DNA from: Firmicutes bacterium ADurb.Bin146
GTDB lineage: Bacteria; Bacillota; Clostridia; DUPQ01
Assembly: GCA_002070475.1 (NCBI GenBank)
Contig: MWDI01000017.1
Location: 124,001 to 188,000, forward strand
DNA: 64,000 bases
Direction of reading: 5' to 3'
This document shows, in pieces, positions 8,111-17,006 of this stretch; within the stretch, counting starts at the first letter, position 1; each line of letters starts with the position of its first letter. The notes under the pieces are model-generated. The model worked only from the letters and a program-made list of their open reading frames with translations. It had not been told where the DNA came from and searched no databases. A program made the translations under genes and the position numbers.

Positions 8111-10188
8111 TACCTGGGTCCTTTCGTTTTTTGCTTTATGTGAAATCCGTTTTTATATGTTGTTTTTTTAATAATATAGTCAAAAAGTATTAACAGTGCA
8201 GGAAGAACGGACGATACCATTGCAAAGGATAATATCGTTCCTCTTGACAACAGTATGCCAAGTTCCGATACGATAGGATTAGATGATGTCAGAGTTAGAG
8301 TGAAACCTGCAAAGGATAATATACCTGCAGAAATCATTATCGCGGCAAGGTTGTCTGTAAGTGTTTTGGCCATCGCATCCTTAGAAGAAAGCAAGGTCCT
8401 GTCATGCATATACCTATCTGTCAGAAGTATCGCATAATCTACAGTTGCACCGAGCTGGACTGTGTTGATAACAAGAAATCCAATATAATTCAATGGCTTA
8501 TCCTGGAAATATGTAAAAGCCAGATTAATCCATATTGCAGATTCAATTGTTAAAACCAGTATAAAAGGAATAGATATGGATTTGAATGTGAAAAGCAGAA
8601 CTAAAAATATACCTAAAACCGCTATTAGTGTAACTAAAGTGTTATCAGCAGTCACAGTCTGCTTTATATCATATACGCTTGCACTTTCACCTATTAAATA
8701 AAATTCATTGAAATATTGCGCAATAGTTTCCTTTATCTTTTCAATCGAAGAAAAAGTTATTGCGCTTTCCGTCTCAAAATTCGTGTACAGGATTATTCTT
8801 GTGTAATTCTTAGAATTAAACATTGCATCTGATCCTTTTACGAATTCTTCGGGGACAGATGAGCCTATATATCTGTCATAAGATATTATATTTTTAATAC
8901 CATCAATTTCATCAAGTTTGGAAGTTAACATAGAAAGTGATCCCATATTATCTTTTGGTACTAGTATGACCATCTGATTTATCTTTCCGAATTCCTCTTC
9001 TATCATCACTTTATCGGTTTCAGCTTTAGAAGATTTTATTCCCGAGCTTGCTCCATATTGGAATTCTATATTTCCCTTTGCAAGAAATGAAGGGATTATG
9101 ATGATAAGAGATAGTATTAACAGAGGGATTCGTAGTTTCATAAGCCATTTTCCTGCTTTTTTAGAATCCATGCTGATGGACTTATGCCGTGTCTTGTCGA
9201 TTATATGGATTAAGGACAAAGTAACTACAGGAAGGAATATCATTATGCTTAAAAAGCTTAAAACAACTCCTTTTACAAGATTAATCCCTAAATCCATACC
9301 TATTTCAAACCTCATAAAAGCCAGTGCTAAGAAACCTATGACTGTTGTTGCAGCACTTCCGAAAACCGACACAAAGGATTTTTTTATCGCAAGTTTCATG
9401 GCTTGTTCAGGCTCATTATCTTTTTGGTAATCTTGAAAACTGTGCATTACGAATATCGCATAATCCAGTGATACAGCCAGCTGCAGTATCGGACTTACTG
9501 TTTTAGTTATGAAGGATATGTCATTAAAAAATATGTTTGTTCCCATATTAATCAATATTGCTATACCTATAGAGACAAGGTATATAACGGGCTCTATATA
9601 TGATGAAGTTGTAAAAAGAAGTATTAAGATGATAAGAGGGATGAGTATAAGCATCGCTTTGATTGTTTCAGAAGAAGATAGTTTTTGTACTACTGCATTA
9701 TTCACAGAAGAACCTGAAGCCGCATTTTCTTGCCCGATTATTTCATATATCATGTTTACAGCTTCCAATTCATGTCCTAATACAATGGATATGGAGAAAA
9801 GGGCATTATTGTTTTTATAGTATGCTTCAGAAATTGACTTATCAATGTATTCTAATGGAGTGGAAAGAAGCACATCCAGCCCGACTGCATCATCCAGCCA
9901 TGTGACTGATGTTACATATGGCACATCTTCTAAAGACTTCTTATACTCAAGCGCTTGATGTATCGATATGTTTCTTATCATTACGCTTGCAGAAGGAAAA
10001 TCTTCATCAAATTCCTCTTTCATAATATTCATGCCCTTAGTGGAATTACTGTTTTTTGGCAGATAGTCCTCGAGATTGTAATTCACACGGACGCTTATGG
10101 CAAGTACTCCGCATATTACTGTCAACACCAGGAATATGACTATAATGGTTCTTCTATTTTTAATTATCAGGTCTGCAAATTTATCCAT
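8110..10188 (-). CDS. MMPL/RND-family efflux transporter
   Basis: This is a 692-residue polytopic protein built as two similar halves, each with one membrane helix, an extracellular loop and a cluster of further helices. LDYAIFVMHSF (first half) and VDYAILLTDRYMHDR (second half) carry the membrane-embedded Asp used for proton-driven export in the MMPL family. It begins MDKFADLIIKNRR with GGAG upstream of the ATG. It is first in a two-gene operon divergent from the TetR regulator, which predicts repression by that regulator and a lipid-like or toxic substrate. Confidence 0.85.
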   Translation of the reverse strand: MDKFADLIIKNRRTIIVIFLVLTVICGVLAISVRVNYNLEDYLPKNSNSTKGMNIMKEEFDEDFPSASVMIRNISIHQALEYKKSLEDVPYVTSVTWLDDAVGLDVLLSTPLEYIDKSISEAYYKNNNALFSISIVLGHELEAVNMIYEIIGQENAASGSSVNNAVVQKLSSSETIKAMLILIPLIILILLFTTSSYIEPVIYLVSIGIAILINMGTNIFFNDISFITKTVSPILQLAVSLDYAIFVMHSFQDYQKDNEPEQAMKLAIKKSFVSVFGSAATTVIGFLALAFMRFEIGMDLGINLVKGVVLSFLSIMIFLPVVTLSLIHIIDKTRHKSISMDSKKAGKWLMKLRIPLLILSLIIIIPSFLAKGNIEFQYGASSGIKSSKAETDKVMIEEEFGKINQMVILVPKDNMGSLSMLTSKLDEIDGIKNIISYDRYIGSSVPEEFVKGSDAMFNSKNYTRIILYTNFETESAITFSSIEKIKETIAQYFNEFYLIGESASVYDIKQTVTADNTLVTLIAVLGIFLVLLFTFKSISIPFILVLTIESAIWINLAFTYFQDKPLNYIGFLVINTVQLGATVDYAILLTDRYMHDRTLLSSKDAMAKTLTDNLAAIMISAGILSFAGFTLTLTSSNPIVSELGILLSRGTILSFAMVSSVLPALLILFDYIIKKTTYKNGFHIKQKTKGPR

Positions 10189-10211
10189 TTCACTCCTTAA
10201 TTAACCAACAC

Positions 10212-10269
10212 TATGTTGACAAAATATCATGAGTATACGATAATGGCATTGAGTATTTAAGTCAACATA
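10212..10269. promoter_or_regulatory. Divergent promoters with a 9-bp inverted repeat, likely TetR operator
   Basis: TATGTTGAC at 10212-10220 and GTCAACATA at 10261-10269 are perfect inverted copies. On the plus strand TTGACA (10216-10221), a 17-bp spacer and GATAAT (10239-10244) form a promoter for the TetR gene. On the minus strand the other arm supplies TTGACT (10264-10259) with a weaker TATCGT 16 bp on, for the exporter operon. Each arm overlaps one -35 box, so one regulator could control both directions. Confidence 0.55.
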
Positions 10270-10347
10270 CAGAAAGATAACATATGTATGATGATAAACA
10301 TTCAAATACGATATGTAGTTTATCTAACAAAAACAGGAAAGATGGTT

Positions 10348-10917
10348 ATGAAAAATCAAAAAGAAGATAGAAGAGTAAAGTATACGAAAATGGTGCTTAA
10401 AGAAAGCCTTATTGACCTTTTATCAAAAAAAGATATAGCAGCTGTTACCATTAAGCAGATATGCGAAAAAGCTGACATAAACAGGGCAACCTTTTATTCG
10501 CATTATGCTGACCAGTATGATCTGTTACGAAAAATAGAGGATGAATTTTTAGAGAATGTCAAAGTATACATAGCCATATTCAAACAGAAAAAAGCTGATG
10601 CAGTATTAGTTGAGGTACTGGAAAAAATATTCGAGTATATAAAAGATAATGCAAAACTATGCAAACATCTTCTGTCACAACAGGGCAATTTAGAATTCCA
10701 GAAAAGAATAATGATGTTGATATATGATACGAATATAGTAATCAAGCCTGGTGAGAGTCTTAAAAAGGGCGAAGAGGAATATATGTACTCATTTATAATC
10801 ACTGGATGTGTAGGAGTAATACATAAATGGCTTGAAGAAGGCATGAAGCAATCCTCAAGAACAATGGCTGCAATGATATTTAATTCGGTAAAGAGGTTGC
10901 CTGTGACTTTCGAATGA
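10348..10917 (+). CDS. TetR/AcrR family transcriptional regulator
   Basis: The N-terminal helix-turn-helix reads AVTIKQICEKADINRATFYSHYADQYDLL, the standard TetR DNA-binding pattern; the C-terminal part is alpha-helical and divergent, as expected for ligand binding. I chose ATG 10348 (MKNQKEDRR, 189 aa) because AGGAAAG lies 9 nt upstream; the frame can be extended to 10288 but without a ribosome site. It faces away from the MMPL operon and probably represses it and itself through the inverted repeat between them. Confidence 0.8.
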   Translation: MKNQKEDRRVKYTKMVLKESLIDLLSKKDIAAVTIKQICEKADINRATFYSHYADQYDLLRKIEDEFLENVKVYIAIFKQKKADAVLVEVLEKIFEYIKDNAKLCKHLLSQQGNLEFQKRIMMLIYDTNIVIKPGESLKKGEEEYMYSFIITGCVGVIHKWLEEGMKQSSRTMAAMIFNSVKRLPVTFE

Positions 10918-10922
10918 TATTT

Positions 10923-12350
10923 TTACTCTTTTGATATAAGCTTTGATTTATCTTCAATATCAGTTAAATTACAATAGAACTTTCTTTTGTTCTCTAACAT
11001 AGATGCATCTGCAGTTTTTATCATTTTATGAATATCTATATCCTTACCGGTAGCATAAGTCAATCCTGAGGAAACATATATGCCATATTCCTCGGTTTTG
11101 CTATGGAATTCATTTATGTATGATAGGACGTTCTTCTTAGAGTCATTTTCGCAAAATACGATAAATTCATCTCCTCCGATCCTGAAAATCGAAGCACCTT
11201 GAAAACTGTCAAGCAATGCATTTGCTACTTTCTTCAGCAGGTCATCACCCATCAGGTGCCCGTATTTGTTATTGTAGTCATGCAAGCCGTTAACATCAAT
11301 ATACACGCATGCCAGTCTTTTTTTCGGTTCATATGAGTTTACGAATCGTATGTATTCATTTCTGTTAAGCAGGTTGGTAGAAAGGTCATATTTATTCATT
11401 TTCAGAATTTCGTTATATTCTTTGTAATTTGAATAAGCCAAAGACAAGCTGAATGCGAGCCTGTCGATAAAAAAGGAAGACTGCTTTTTAAGTAAAGGAT
11501 TATCCACTCCCAAAAAAGCCACAAGTTTCTTTTTGGATGTTGATGCATCTTCAACTACTATAGGTACTGCATAAAGACTTTTTATATTCTGGCCTTTTAA
11601 ATATTCATATTCAAAAGGCATAACCTCAGATATTGTTTCTATATCTTCAATAAATATATGTTTTTCTTCAAAGAATTGTTCCAGCCAGTAAGGGAAGTTA
11701 CGCATATCAATATCGAAAAGATGCTCTTTTTTCGATAATGATGGCTCGGTACAGTACTCATATGTATTTTTTACCCTGCATTCATCTGTAAATTCAATAA
11801 AATATGCCCTCCCAGAATTACAGTATTCAGCAAATATTCTAAGGATATCTTGTATCAAAGAGATGTCCTTTTGAATGTTTAAAAGGATTTTATCAATACG
11901 AGTAATGTCTGACATAAGCTTTAACTGTTCCTGTATCCAGATATTTTCTTCAACAGACTTTGTTGTGTCGTGAATAATGCAGACAAGCCCAATAATTTCA
12001 TTATTCAGATTGTATATGGGTTTTTTGAATATATCCATATATTTTATTGTGGAATCAATATTTATCTTATGTATATATCTCTTATTAGCCCCTGTCTGTA
12101 AAATATATTTATCCTCTTTTTCGAACATTTTAATAGTTTCTTCATCGTCTAAAACATCAGAGTCTTTTAAGCCTTCAATGTTGTTCCTGTATTCCTTCTT
12201 TACATATGGGTCCATATTATTCGCTACCCTGAAGATCAACTCTGTATCTTTAAAAAAGCCGCAAATAGGAATCTGTCTGATAGTATTAATAATTATATCC
12301 ATATCTATATGATATTGTTCTGAAAATTTCTTATACCATTCTGAATCCAT
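10923..12350 (-). CDS. Diguanylate cyclase with PAS and GAF sensory domains
   Basis: The order is an N-terminal PAS-like domain (about 20-130, DTTKSVEENIWIQEQLKLM linker), a GAF domain (about 140-300) and a GGDEF domain (about 320-460). The active site FRIGGDEFIVFC is intact and the metal-binding Asp is in CVYIDVNGLHDYNNKYGH, so the enzyme should make cyclic di-GMP. No RxxD inhibitory site precedes the GGDEF. There is no membrane segment, so it senses a cytoplasmic signal. GGAGG sits 6 nt before ATG. It is transcribed away from the tandem SGNH gene. Confidence 0.85.
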   Translation of the reverse strand: MDSEWYKKFSEQYHIDMDIIINTIRQIPICGFFKDTELIFRVANNMDPYVKKEYRNNIEGLKDSDVLDDEETIKMFEKEDKYILQTGANKRYIHKINIDSTIKYMDIFKKPIYNLNNEIIGLVCIIHDTTKSVEENIWIQEQLKLMSDITRIDKILLNIQKDISLIQDILRIFAEYCNSGRAYFIEFTDECRVKNTYEYCTEPSLSKKEHLFDIDMRNFPYWLEQFFEEKHIFIEDIETISEVMPFEYEYLKGQNIKSLYAVPIVVEDASTSKKKLVAFLGVDNPLLKKQSSFFIDRLAFSLSLAYSNYKEYNEILKMNKYDLSTNLLNRNEYIRFVNSYEPKKRLACVYIDVNGLHDYNNKYGHLMGDDLLKKVANALLDSFQGASIFRIGGDEFIVFCENDSKKNVLSYINEFHSKTEEYGIYVSSGLTYATGKDIDIHKMIKTADASMLENKRKFYCNLTDIEDKSKLISKE

Positions 12351-12395
12351 TAGTAGCCTCCGGAAAAAACGATTGACTTGAAATACATTATTAAA

Positions 12396-12424
12396 ACAAT
12401 ATATAAATAAATAATGATTGTCAA
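12396..12424 (-). promoter_or_regulatory. Promoter of the diguanylate cyclase gene
   Basis: On the minus strand TTGACA (12424-12419), a 17-bp spacer and TATTGT (12401-12396) lie about 45 bp upstream of the start codon. It is a near-consensus vegetative promoter in the divergent intergenic region. Confidence 0.5.
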
Positions 12425-12510
12425 CTCATTTATGATTTTTATTGCCTTATCCAGTTATTATATCTTCAAATAAATATATTATGGTATTATGTATATTGAG
12501 AAAAGGTGTC

Positions 12511-14730
12511 ATGAAAAAACATTACAAAGAAATGCTCGCTATCCTCATATTTTTAGTCATAACAGTGATTACCATTACTGTTCTTACAAATATAACTATG
12601 CCAAAAAGATATGATTATGGTTCCACATGGAAAAGTTATCTAAAAGAACCAAAACACAGTGTGGATGTTATGTTTTTTGGAAGTTCGTTGGTGTACTGCA
12701 ATGTCGTTCCATCTGTTATATATGAGAATTCCGGTGTTACCTCATATGTGATGGCAGGCCCGGAACAGACAATCCCCATATCGTATTACTATATAAAGCA
12801 GTCTGTTAAGACACAGACTCCAAAAGCGATATTTTTAGAAGCCAGTGCCATGTTTTTTGAAAAATACCAAAATTTCACAAAGGTTAATCTAGGGTATATG
12901 CCTTTCTCAGCAAACAAGCTAGAAGCAATATTCAAAACAGCGGAATCTGATGAGATACCAGGTTTACTGTTTCCGTTATATAACTATCATACAAGATGGT
13001 CCTCACTGACGCTTGGTGATTTAAAGACAGGGATTTTTGGGTATGAAAAGGATATTTATGCAGGATATACTTATCTTGATAAAATTGAGCCTCAGACAGA
13101 ACCATGGCCTAAAGGTGAGCTCTTTGATGCTTCTACTTACAAAGAAAATTTGGATTATCTTAAGAAAATAGCAGATTTCTGCAAGAAAAAAGATATAACA
13201 TTGATATTCTATGTGAGTCCAAGTTTCTCTACTTTAAATCCTGAGAATCTAGCTCTTCTAAAAAAAGATGTTTCTGGTATAAAGAACTTGATATTCATAG
13301 ATTTGAATGAAAAAATTGATGATATGAATATTGATATGAGGACAGACTTTTTTGACCTTATGCACTTTAACTGTTTAGGAGCAGAAAAGTTCTCAGTATA
13401 TCTTGCTAACCTTATAGCATCGTTCGGGATTAAAGCTGCTGATAATGAGGACATGTCATTGTGGTGGTCAAGAATTGCTAATTTCAAAAAACAGAAAAGC
13501 GGAATGATTCAAGATATGCGGATATCTTTAGACACTGAGACTGAACCTTCCTTTGTTCCGAACAATCCTGATATTACCGATCCAGCTGACAAGGATAAGC
13601 TTGTATATGATAAATTCGTATCGCTTGTAAAAGCAAAAATTTACGATGAAGCTGTAAGCATATATGAATCGTCTGGTTTCTTAAAAGAAGGTTATGAAAA
13701 AGCTGGTTTATATTATGCATATGCAAAAGCAATAATGTATCATGAAAAAGAAGGTAATTTTGAAGCAGTAAAGAAACTTAAAGATCATATTAATTCGGAT
13801 TTTATACTTACTTTACAGTATAAGCAGGCAGAGCCATATAAACGTACTTCTTACGGAGCCACATGGGGAAGTTACTTAAATGAACCTAAAGACAGTATTG
13901 ATGTCATGTTCTTTGGAAGTTCTCTCATTTACTGCGATATAGCGCCTTCAGTTATTTATTCCAAATCAAAAATAACATCATATGTCATGGGAGGTCCCGA
14001 ACAGACCATACCCATAACCTATTACTATATAAAAGAAGCTTTAAAAACACAGAATCCTAAGCTTGTATTCGTAGAAGTCACAGGAATGTTTTACGATAGA
14101 TATTATTCATCCACCGATGTCAATATACAGTTTATGCCAAAGGGCATAAACCGTTTATCTGCAACTTTGGAAGCTGTAAATCCTAAAAGCTGGGAAAGCC
14201 TGCTGTTTTCAGTTTATGACTATAAAGATAACCAGGAAACAGATCTTTTACCATATCTATCATATACTACCGATATACATGCAGGATATACATACTTATC
14301 AGATATAGAAAAGCAGAATGATTGGGTATACAGGCCTATAGTATTTAATGAGCAGGAATATCTGCGGAATCTGGAATATCTTTTTTCAATATCCAGTCTA
14401 TGCAAAGAGAAAGAAATTGAGCTTGTCTTTTTTATAGCTCCTTCTTTTTCCAGGATTGAACCTTACTATCTTGATAAGCTTTCATCTGATATTTCGGAAT
14501 TAGGATATGGTAGTTTTGCTGACCATAATATTCTTTATACGGAAGAAAACATAGATAAAAGCACTCATTTTTTTGATATACTGCATTTTAACTGTTATGG
14601 AGCAGCGAAATATTCAGAATTTCTTTCTGGTATACTTGTCAATGAATATGGCTTAAGCGCTACTGAAAATGAAAATACCGCTCTTTGGCAGTCAAGAGCG
14701 GATAACTTTACATATATGCTGATGCAGTAG
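12511..14730 (+). CDS. Membrane-anchored protein with two tandem SGNH-hydrolase-like domains
   Basis: One N-terminal membrane helix (about residues 8-29) is followed by two copies of a ~290-residue domain at about 33-330 and 445-733. Both open alike: YGSTWKSYLKEPKHSVDVMF against YGATWGSYLNEPKDSIDVMF. Both have the putative nucleophile motif FFGSSL and a C-terminal FFDLMHFNCLGAEKFS or FFDILHFNCYGAAKYS, giving the Asp-x-x-His of the SGNH fold. A helical linker (about 350-440) separates them. Extracytoplasmic esterase or O-acyl transfer activity is inferred. ATG 12511 is chosen (AAAAGGTG upstream); the longer frame would begin with a TTG lacking a ribosome site. Confidence 0.7.
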   Translation: MKKHYKEMLAILIFLVITVITITVLTNITMPKRYDYGSTWKSYLKEPKHSVDVMFFGSSLVYCNVVPSVIYENSGVTSYVMAGPEQTIPISYYYIKQSVKTQTPKAIFLEASAMFFEKYQNFTKVNLGYMPFSANKLEAIFKTAESDEIPGLLFPLYNYHTRWSSLTLGDLKTGIFGYEKDIYAGYTYLDKIEPQTEPWPKGELFDASTYKENLDYLKKIADFCKKKDITLIFYVSPSFSTLNPENLALLKKDVSGIKNLIFIDLNEKIDDMNIDMRTDFFDLMHFNCLGAEKFSVYLANLIASFGIKAADNEDMSLWWSRIANFKKQKSGMIQDMRISLDTETEPSFVPNNPDITDPADKDKLVYDKFVSLVKAKIYDEAVSIYESSGFLKEGYEKAGLYYAYAKAIMYHEKEGNFEAVKKLKDHINSDFILTLQYKQAEPYKRTSYGATWGSYLNEPKDSIDVMFFGSSLIYCDIAPSVIYSKSKITSYVMGGPEQTIPITYYYIKEALKTQNPKLVFVEVTGMFYDRYYSSTDVNIQFMPKGINRLSATLEAVNPKSWESLLFSVYDYKDNQETDLLPYLSYTTDIHAGYTYLSDIEKQNDWVYRPIVFNEQEYLRNLEYLFSISSLCKEKEIELVFFIAPSFSRIEPYYLDKLSSDISELGYGSFADHNILYTEENIDKSTHFFDILHFNCYGAAKYSEFLSGILVNEYGLSATENENTALWQSRADNFTYMLMQ

Positions 14731-15444
14731 CTATTTCTTTTTTATGTATATTAGCTTTATATTATTTTTATTAATTGACTTAATGTCAAATACTTTTAAA
14801 GAGGATACGAATGGCGTAAGCTTGCTGAATCCATAATTTCTTACATCGAAATCAGGGAATCTTTTTGAGATAATGTTACCTATATCGCTAAGCGGGCTCC
14901 ATCCGTCATCATCAGATATATCATCAGCTATTGTTTCTATTGCTTTTATGACTTTTTCAAGAGGAGTTATGGAATCTTGCATATCTTTTTGTTTTCCGTT
15001 GCTTTCCTCCTGGCCTAAAATCTCTAAGTACTTGAACTGGTTGCAAGAAGCTATGAACGGGGAAGGAGTTTTCTTTTCTCCCATTCCTACAACATACTTT
15101 CCTGCTTCACGTAGCCGGGATACAAGCCTTGTGAAATCAGAATCAGAGGATACAATACAGAATCCTTCCACATTATCACAATAAAGTATATCCATAGCAT
15201 CAATAATCATTGCTGAATCTGTAGAGTTTTTACCTGTAGTATATCCATACTGCTGAATAGGAGTTATAGAGTAATCTAAAAGAAGTTTTTTCCATGAGCC
15301 CAATTCAGGCCTTGTCCAGTCACCATATATTCTTTTGTATGTTATAGTGCCGGACTTTGCAAGCTCATCAAAAATGTATTTTATATATTTGTCAGATACA
15401 TTATCAGCATCTATCAGTACAGCGAATCTTTTATCTTCATTCAT
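14731..15444 (-). CDS. NYN-domain RNase-like protein with C-terminal OST-HTH/LOTUS domain
   Basis: Residues 6-145 form a NYN (LabA-like, PIN-related) domain: the first acidic site is VLIDADNVSDKY, the second DSAMIIDAMDIL, the third IVSSDSDFTRLVSRLREAG. This arrangement of Asp residues matches metal-dependent RNases. The C-terminal part (about 165-235, PLSDIGNIISKRFPDFDVRNYGFSKLTPFV) is an OST-HTH/LOTUS RNA-binding domain. Both halves appear complete. The stop abuts the stop of the convergent SGNH gene with no space, so the two transcripts must overlap. The RNA target is unknown. Confidence 0.8.
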   Translation of the reverse strand: MNEDKRFAVLIDADNVSDKYIKYIFDELAKSGTITYKRIYGDWTRPELGSWKKLLLDYSITPIQQYGYTTGKNSTDSAMIIDAMDILYCDNVEGFCIVSSDSDFTRLVSRLREAGKYVVGMGEKKTPSPFIASCNQFKYLEILGQEESNGKQKDMQDSITPLEKVIKAIETIADDISDDDGWSPLSDIGNIISKRFPDFDVRNYGFSKLTPFVSSLKVFDIKSINKNNIKLIYIKKK

Positions 15445-15600
15445 CTTATTTACCTCATATATATGATAACATACCTTTTGTATTTATTCTTGTTTTGTTA
15501 TGTATTTAATCGTATTTTACAGCTTGGATTTATACGCCATTGTCTTTCTGCTTCTAAAAACTTACACAAAATTGTTATTTATTATAATTATTCAATAATC

Positions 15601-15624
15601 AACTGTCCTCATATGAGGACAGTT
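15601..15624. promoter_or_regulatory. 24-bp perfect palindrome
   Basis: The half-site AACTGTCCTCAT is followed immediately by its exact reverse complement, with no spacer. No T-tract follows on either strand, so an operator is more likely than a terminator. It lies about 35 bp upstream of the -35 box of the WYL regulator gene and about 160 bp upstream of the NYN gene. Confidence 0.55.
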
Positions 15625-15657
15625 AATTCATGCTCTTGTTTATTTTTTTGAAGTGCC

Positions 15658-15686
15658 TTGACTAGAATTATTATTAATATAATAAT
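15658..15686 (+). promoter_or_regulatory. Promoter of the WYL regulator gene
   Basis: TTGACT (15658-15663), a 17-bp AT-rich spacer and AATAAT (15681-15686). The leader to the start codon would be about 95 nt. Confidence 0.4.
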
Positions 15687-15786
15687 AAGTATTATTAAGA
15701 AGAGTTGTTAGGGAAGTTGTTATTATTTGGAATGAAGAGTTATTATTCTATTCGGTAATATTTATAAATTTCAGGTTGGTGGTGTG

Positions 15787-16794
15787 ATGAGGGGAGATAA
15801 GCAGGCGATAAGCAGTAAAAGCAGGCTACTGGAACTTTACAGGCTGCTGTTTGAGCAGACCGATGAAGAACACCAGCTAACAACAAATGAAATTTTAGAA
15901 CATTTAAAAAATAAAGGCATGATTACGAACAGGAAAACAGTTAAGTCAGATATTGATTTGCTTAACAAGTATGGTGCAGACATTGTTATTACACATAGCA
16001 CAAGCAACAGTTATTTTATGGCAGAGAGGCTTTTCCAGATACCAGAAATTAAAATGCTTATGGATTCAGTCATATCATCAAAAGCAATAACCGAACTTAA
16101 GAGTTCGGTTCTGATAAATAAGCTGAAGAGTCTTGTTTCAGTACATCAGGCCGCCGAATTATCTCACAGGGTTTGTTTCAAGACTCGAATAAAAAGCAGT
16201 AATGAAAATATCTATTACACCGTAGATGCAATCCATAATGCTATAAAGAGGAAAAAGAAAATACAGTTTCGTAAATATGATTATTCAATAAATAAGGAAA
16301 GAATTTATCGGGATAATGGCAAGATATATATCGTAAGCCCTTATGAACTTGCCTGGTATGAGGATCAATATTATTTGATAGGATTTTTTGAGGACATAAA
16401 TGGCGTGTCTCATACAAGGGTAGACAGTATTGAAACTCCAGAAATAATTGAAGATGATATTAATACTATACCTGCATGGTTTGATATGGGTGAGTATGTG
16501 GTAACCATGTTCAAAATGTATGCAGGTCCCATGACAGATGTAGATTTAATATGCGATAACAGTCTTATGAGGATAATAATTGATAGATTCGGATTTGATG
16601 TACCCACTTCAGTTATTGATTCACAACACTTTAAGACGCAGGTTCATGTTGCGCTTAGCCCGATTTTTTACAGCTGGATATTCCAGTTCAGCGGTATGAT
16701 TAAGATAATTTCACCAAAACGCGTCAGGGATGAGTATACCAAAATGTTAAAACAGAATTTGAATATAGATCAATTAGTAAAAGAGGAAATTTAG
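15787..16794 (+). CDS. HTH-WYL domain transcriptional regulator
   Basis: The N-terminus (about 10-65: LLFEQTDEEHQLTTNEILEHLKNKGMITNRKTVKSDIDLLNKYG) is the winged helix typical of WYL proteins. The WYL domain spans about 140-220 with YIVSPYELAWYEDQYYLIGF, and a WCX-like extension follows. WYL domains bind small ligands or nucleic acid and often regulate stress or defence genes. ATG 15787 is preferred over GTG 15784 immediately before it; AGGTTGGTGG supplies the ribosome site. The next small gene begins directly at the stop. Confidence 0.8.
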   Translation: MRGDKQAISSKSRLLELYRLLFEQTDEEHQLTTNEILEHLKNKGMITNRKTVKSDIDLLNKYGADIVITHSTSNSYFMAERLFQIPEIKMLMDSVISSKAITELKSSVLINKLKSLVSVHQAAELSHRVCFKTRIKSSNENIYYTVDAIHNAIKRKKKIQFRKYDYSINKERIYRDNGKIYIVSPYELAWYEDQYYLIGFFEDINGVSHTRVDSIETPEIIEDDINTIPAWFDMGEYVVTMFKMYAGPMTDVDLICDNSLMRIIIDRFGFDVPTSVIDSQHFKTQVHVALSPIFYSWIFQFSGMIKIISPKRVRDEYTKMLKQNLNIDQLVKEEI

Positions 16795-16992
16795 GTGGAT
16801 ATAGTAAAGGAAGACATAATCAGGTTATTAAATCATAAGAACAGGCCGCTCACAATTGATGAGCTGTTTTCTTGTGATTATCTTTCATATGCGGAAAGAT
16901 CACAGATATATTTCGCATTGGAATCTTTAACCAAACAAGGTTTGATACGGAAAGATTACCAAAAGCAGGATATGCCTGTTTATTATACTTAA
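16795..16992 (+). CDS. Small winged-helix-like protein
   Basis: The 65-residue product (VKEDIIRLLNHKNRPLTIDE ... RSQIYFALESLTKQGLIRKD) has the pattern of a single winged helix-turn-helix. It starts at GTG 16795, the base after the stop of the WYL regulator, with AAGAGGAAAT upstream, so it is translationally coupled. It probably works with that regulator, for example as a DNA-binding partner. I know no named family. Confidence 0.6.
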   Translation: MDIVKEDIIRLLNHKNRPLTIDELFSCDYLSYAERSQIYFALESLTKQGLIRKDYQKQDMPVYYT

Positions 16993-17006
16993 AAATATTC
17001 AGTCAA

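Larger units (their letters stand above)
15445..15786. other. Intergenic stretch between NYN gene and WYL regulator
   Basis: No gene is supported over these 342 bases. The short frame at 15463-15651 is hydrophobic, lacks a ribosome site and looks like chance. The stretch contains a 24-bp perfect palindrome (15601-15624) and an AT-rich promoter region for the WYL gene; nothing else is recognised. Confidence 0.6.

Noticed and set aside
15463..15651. 62-codon hydrophobic frame
   Set aside because: No ribosome site, and it spans the 24-bp palindrome; probably a chance frame in AT-rich DNA.
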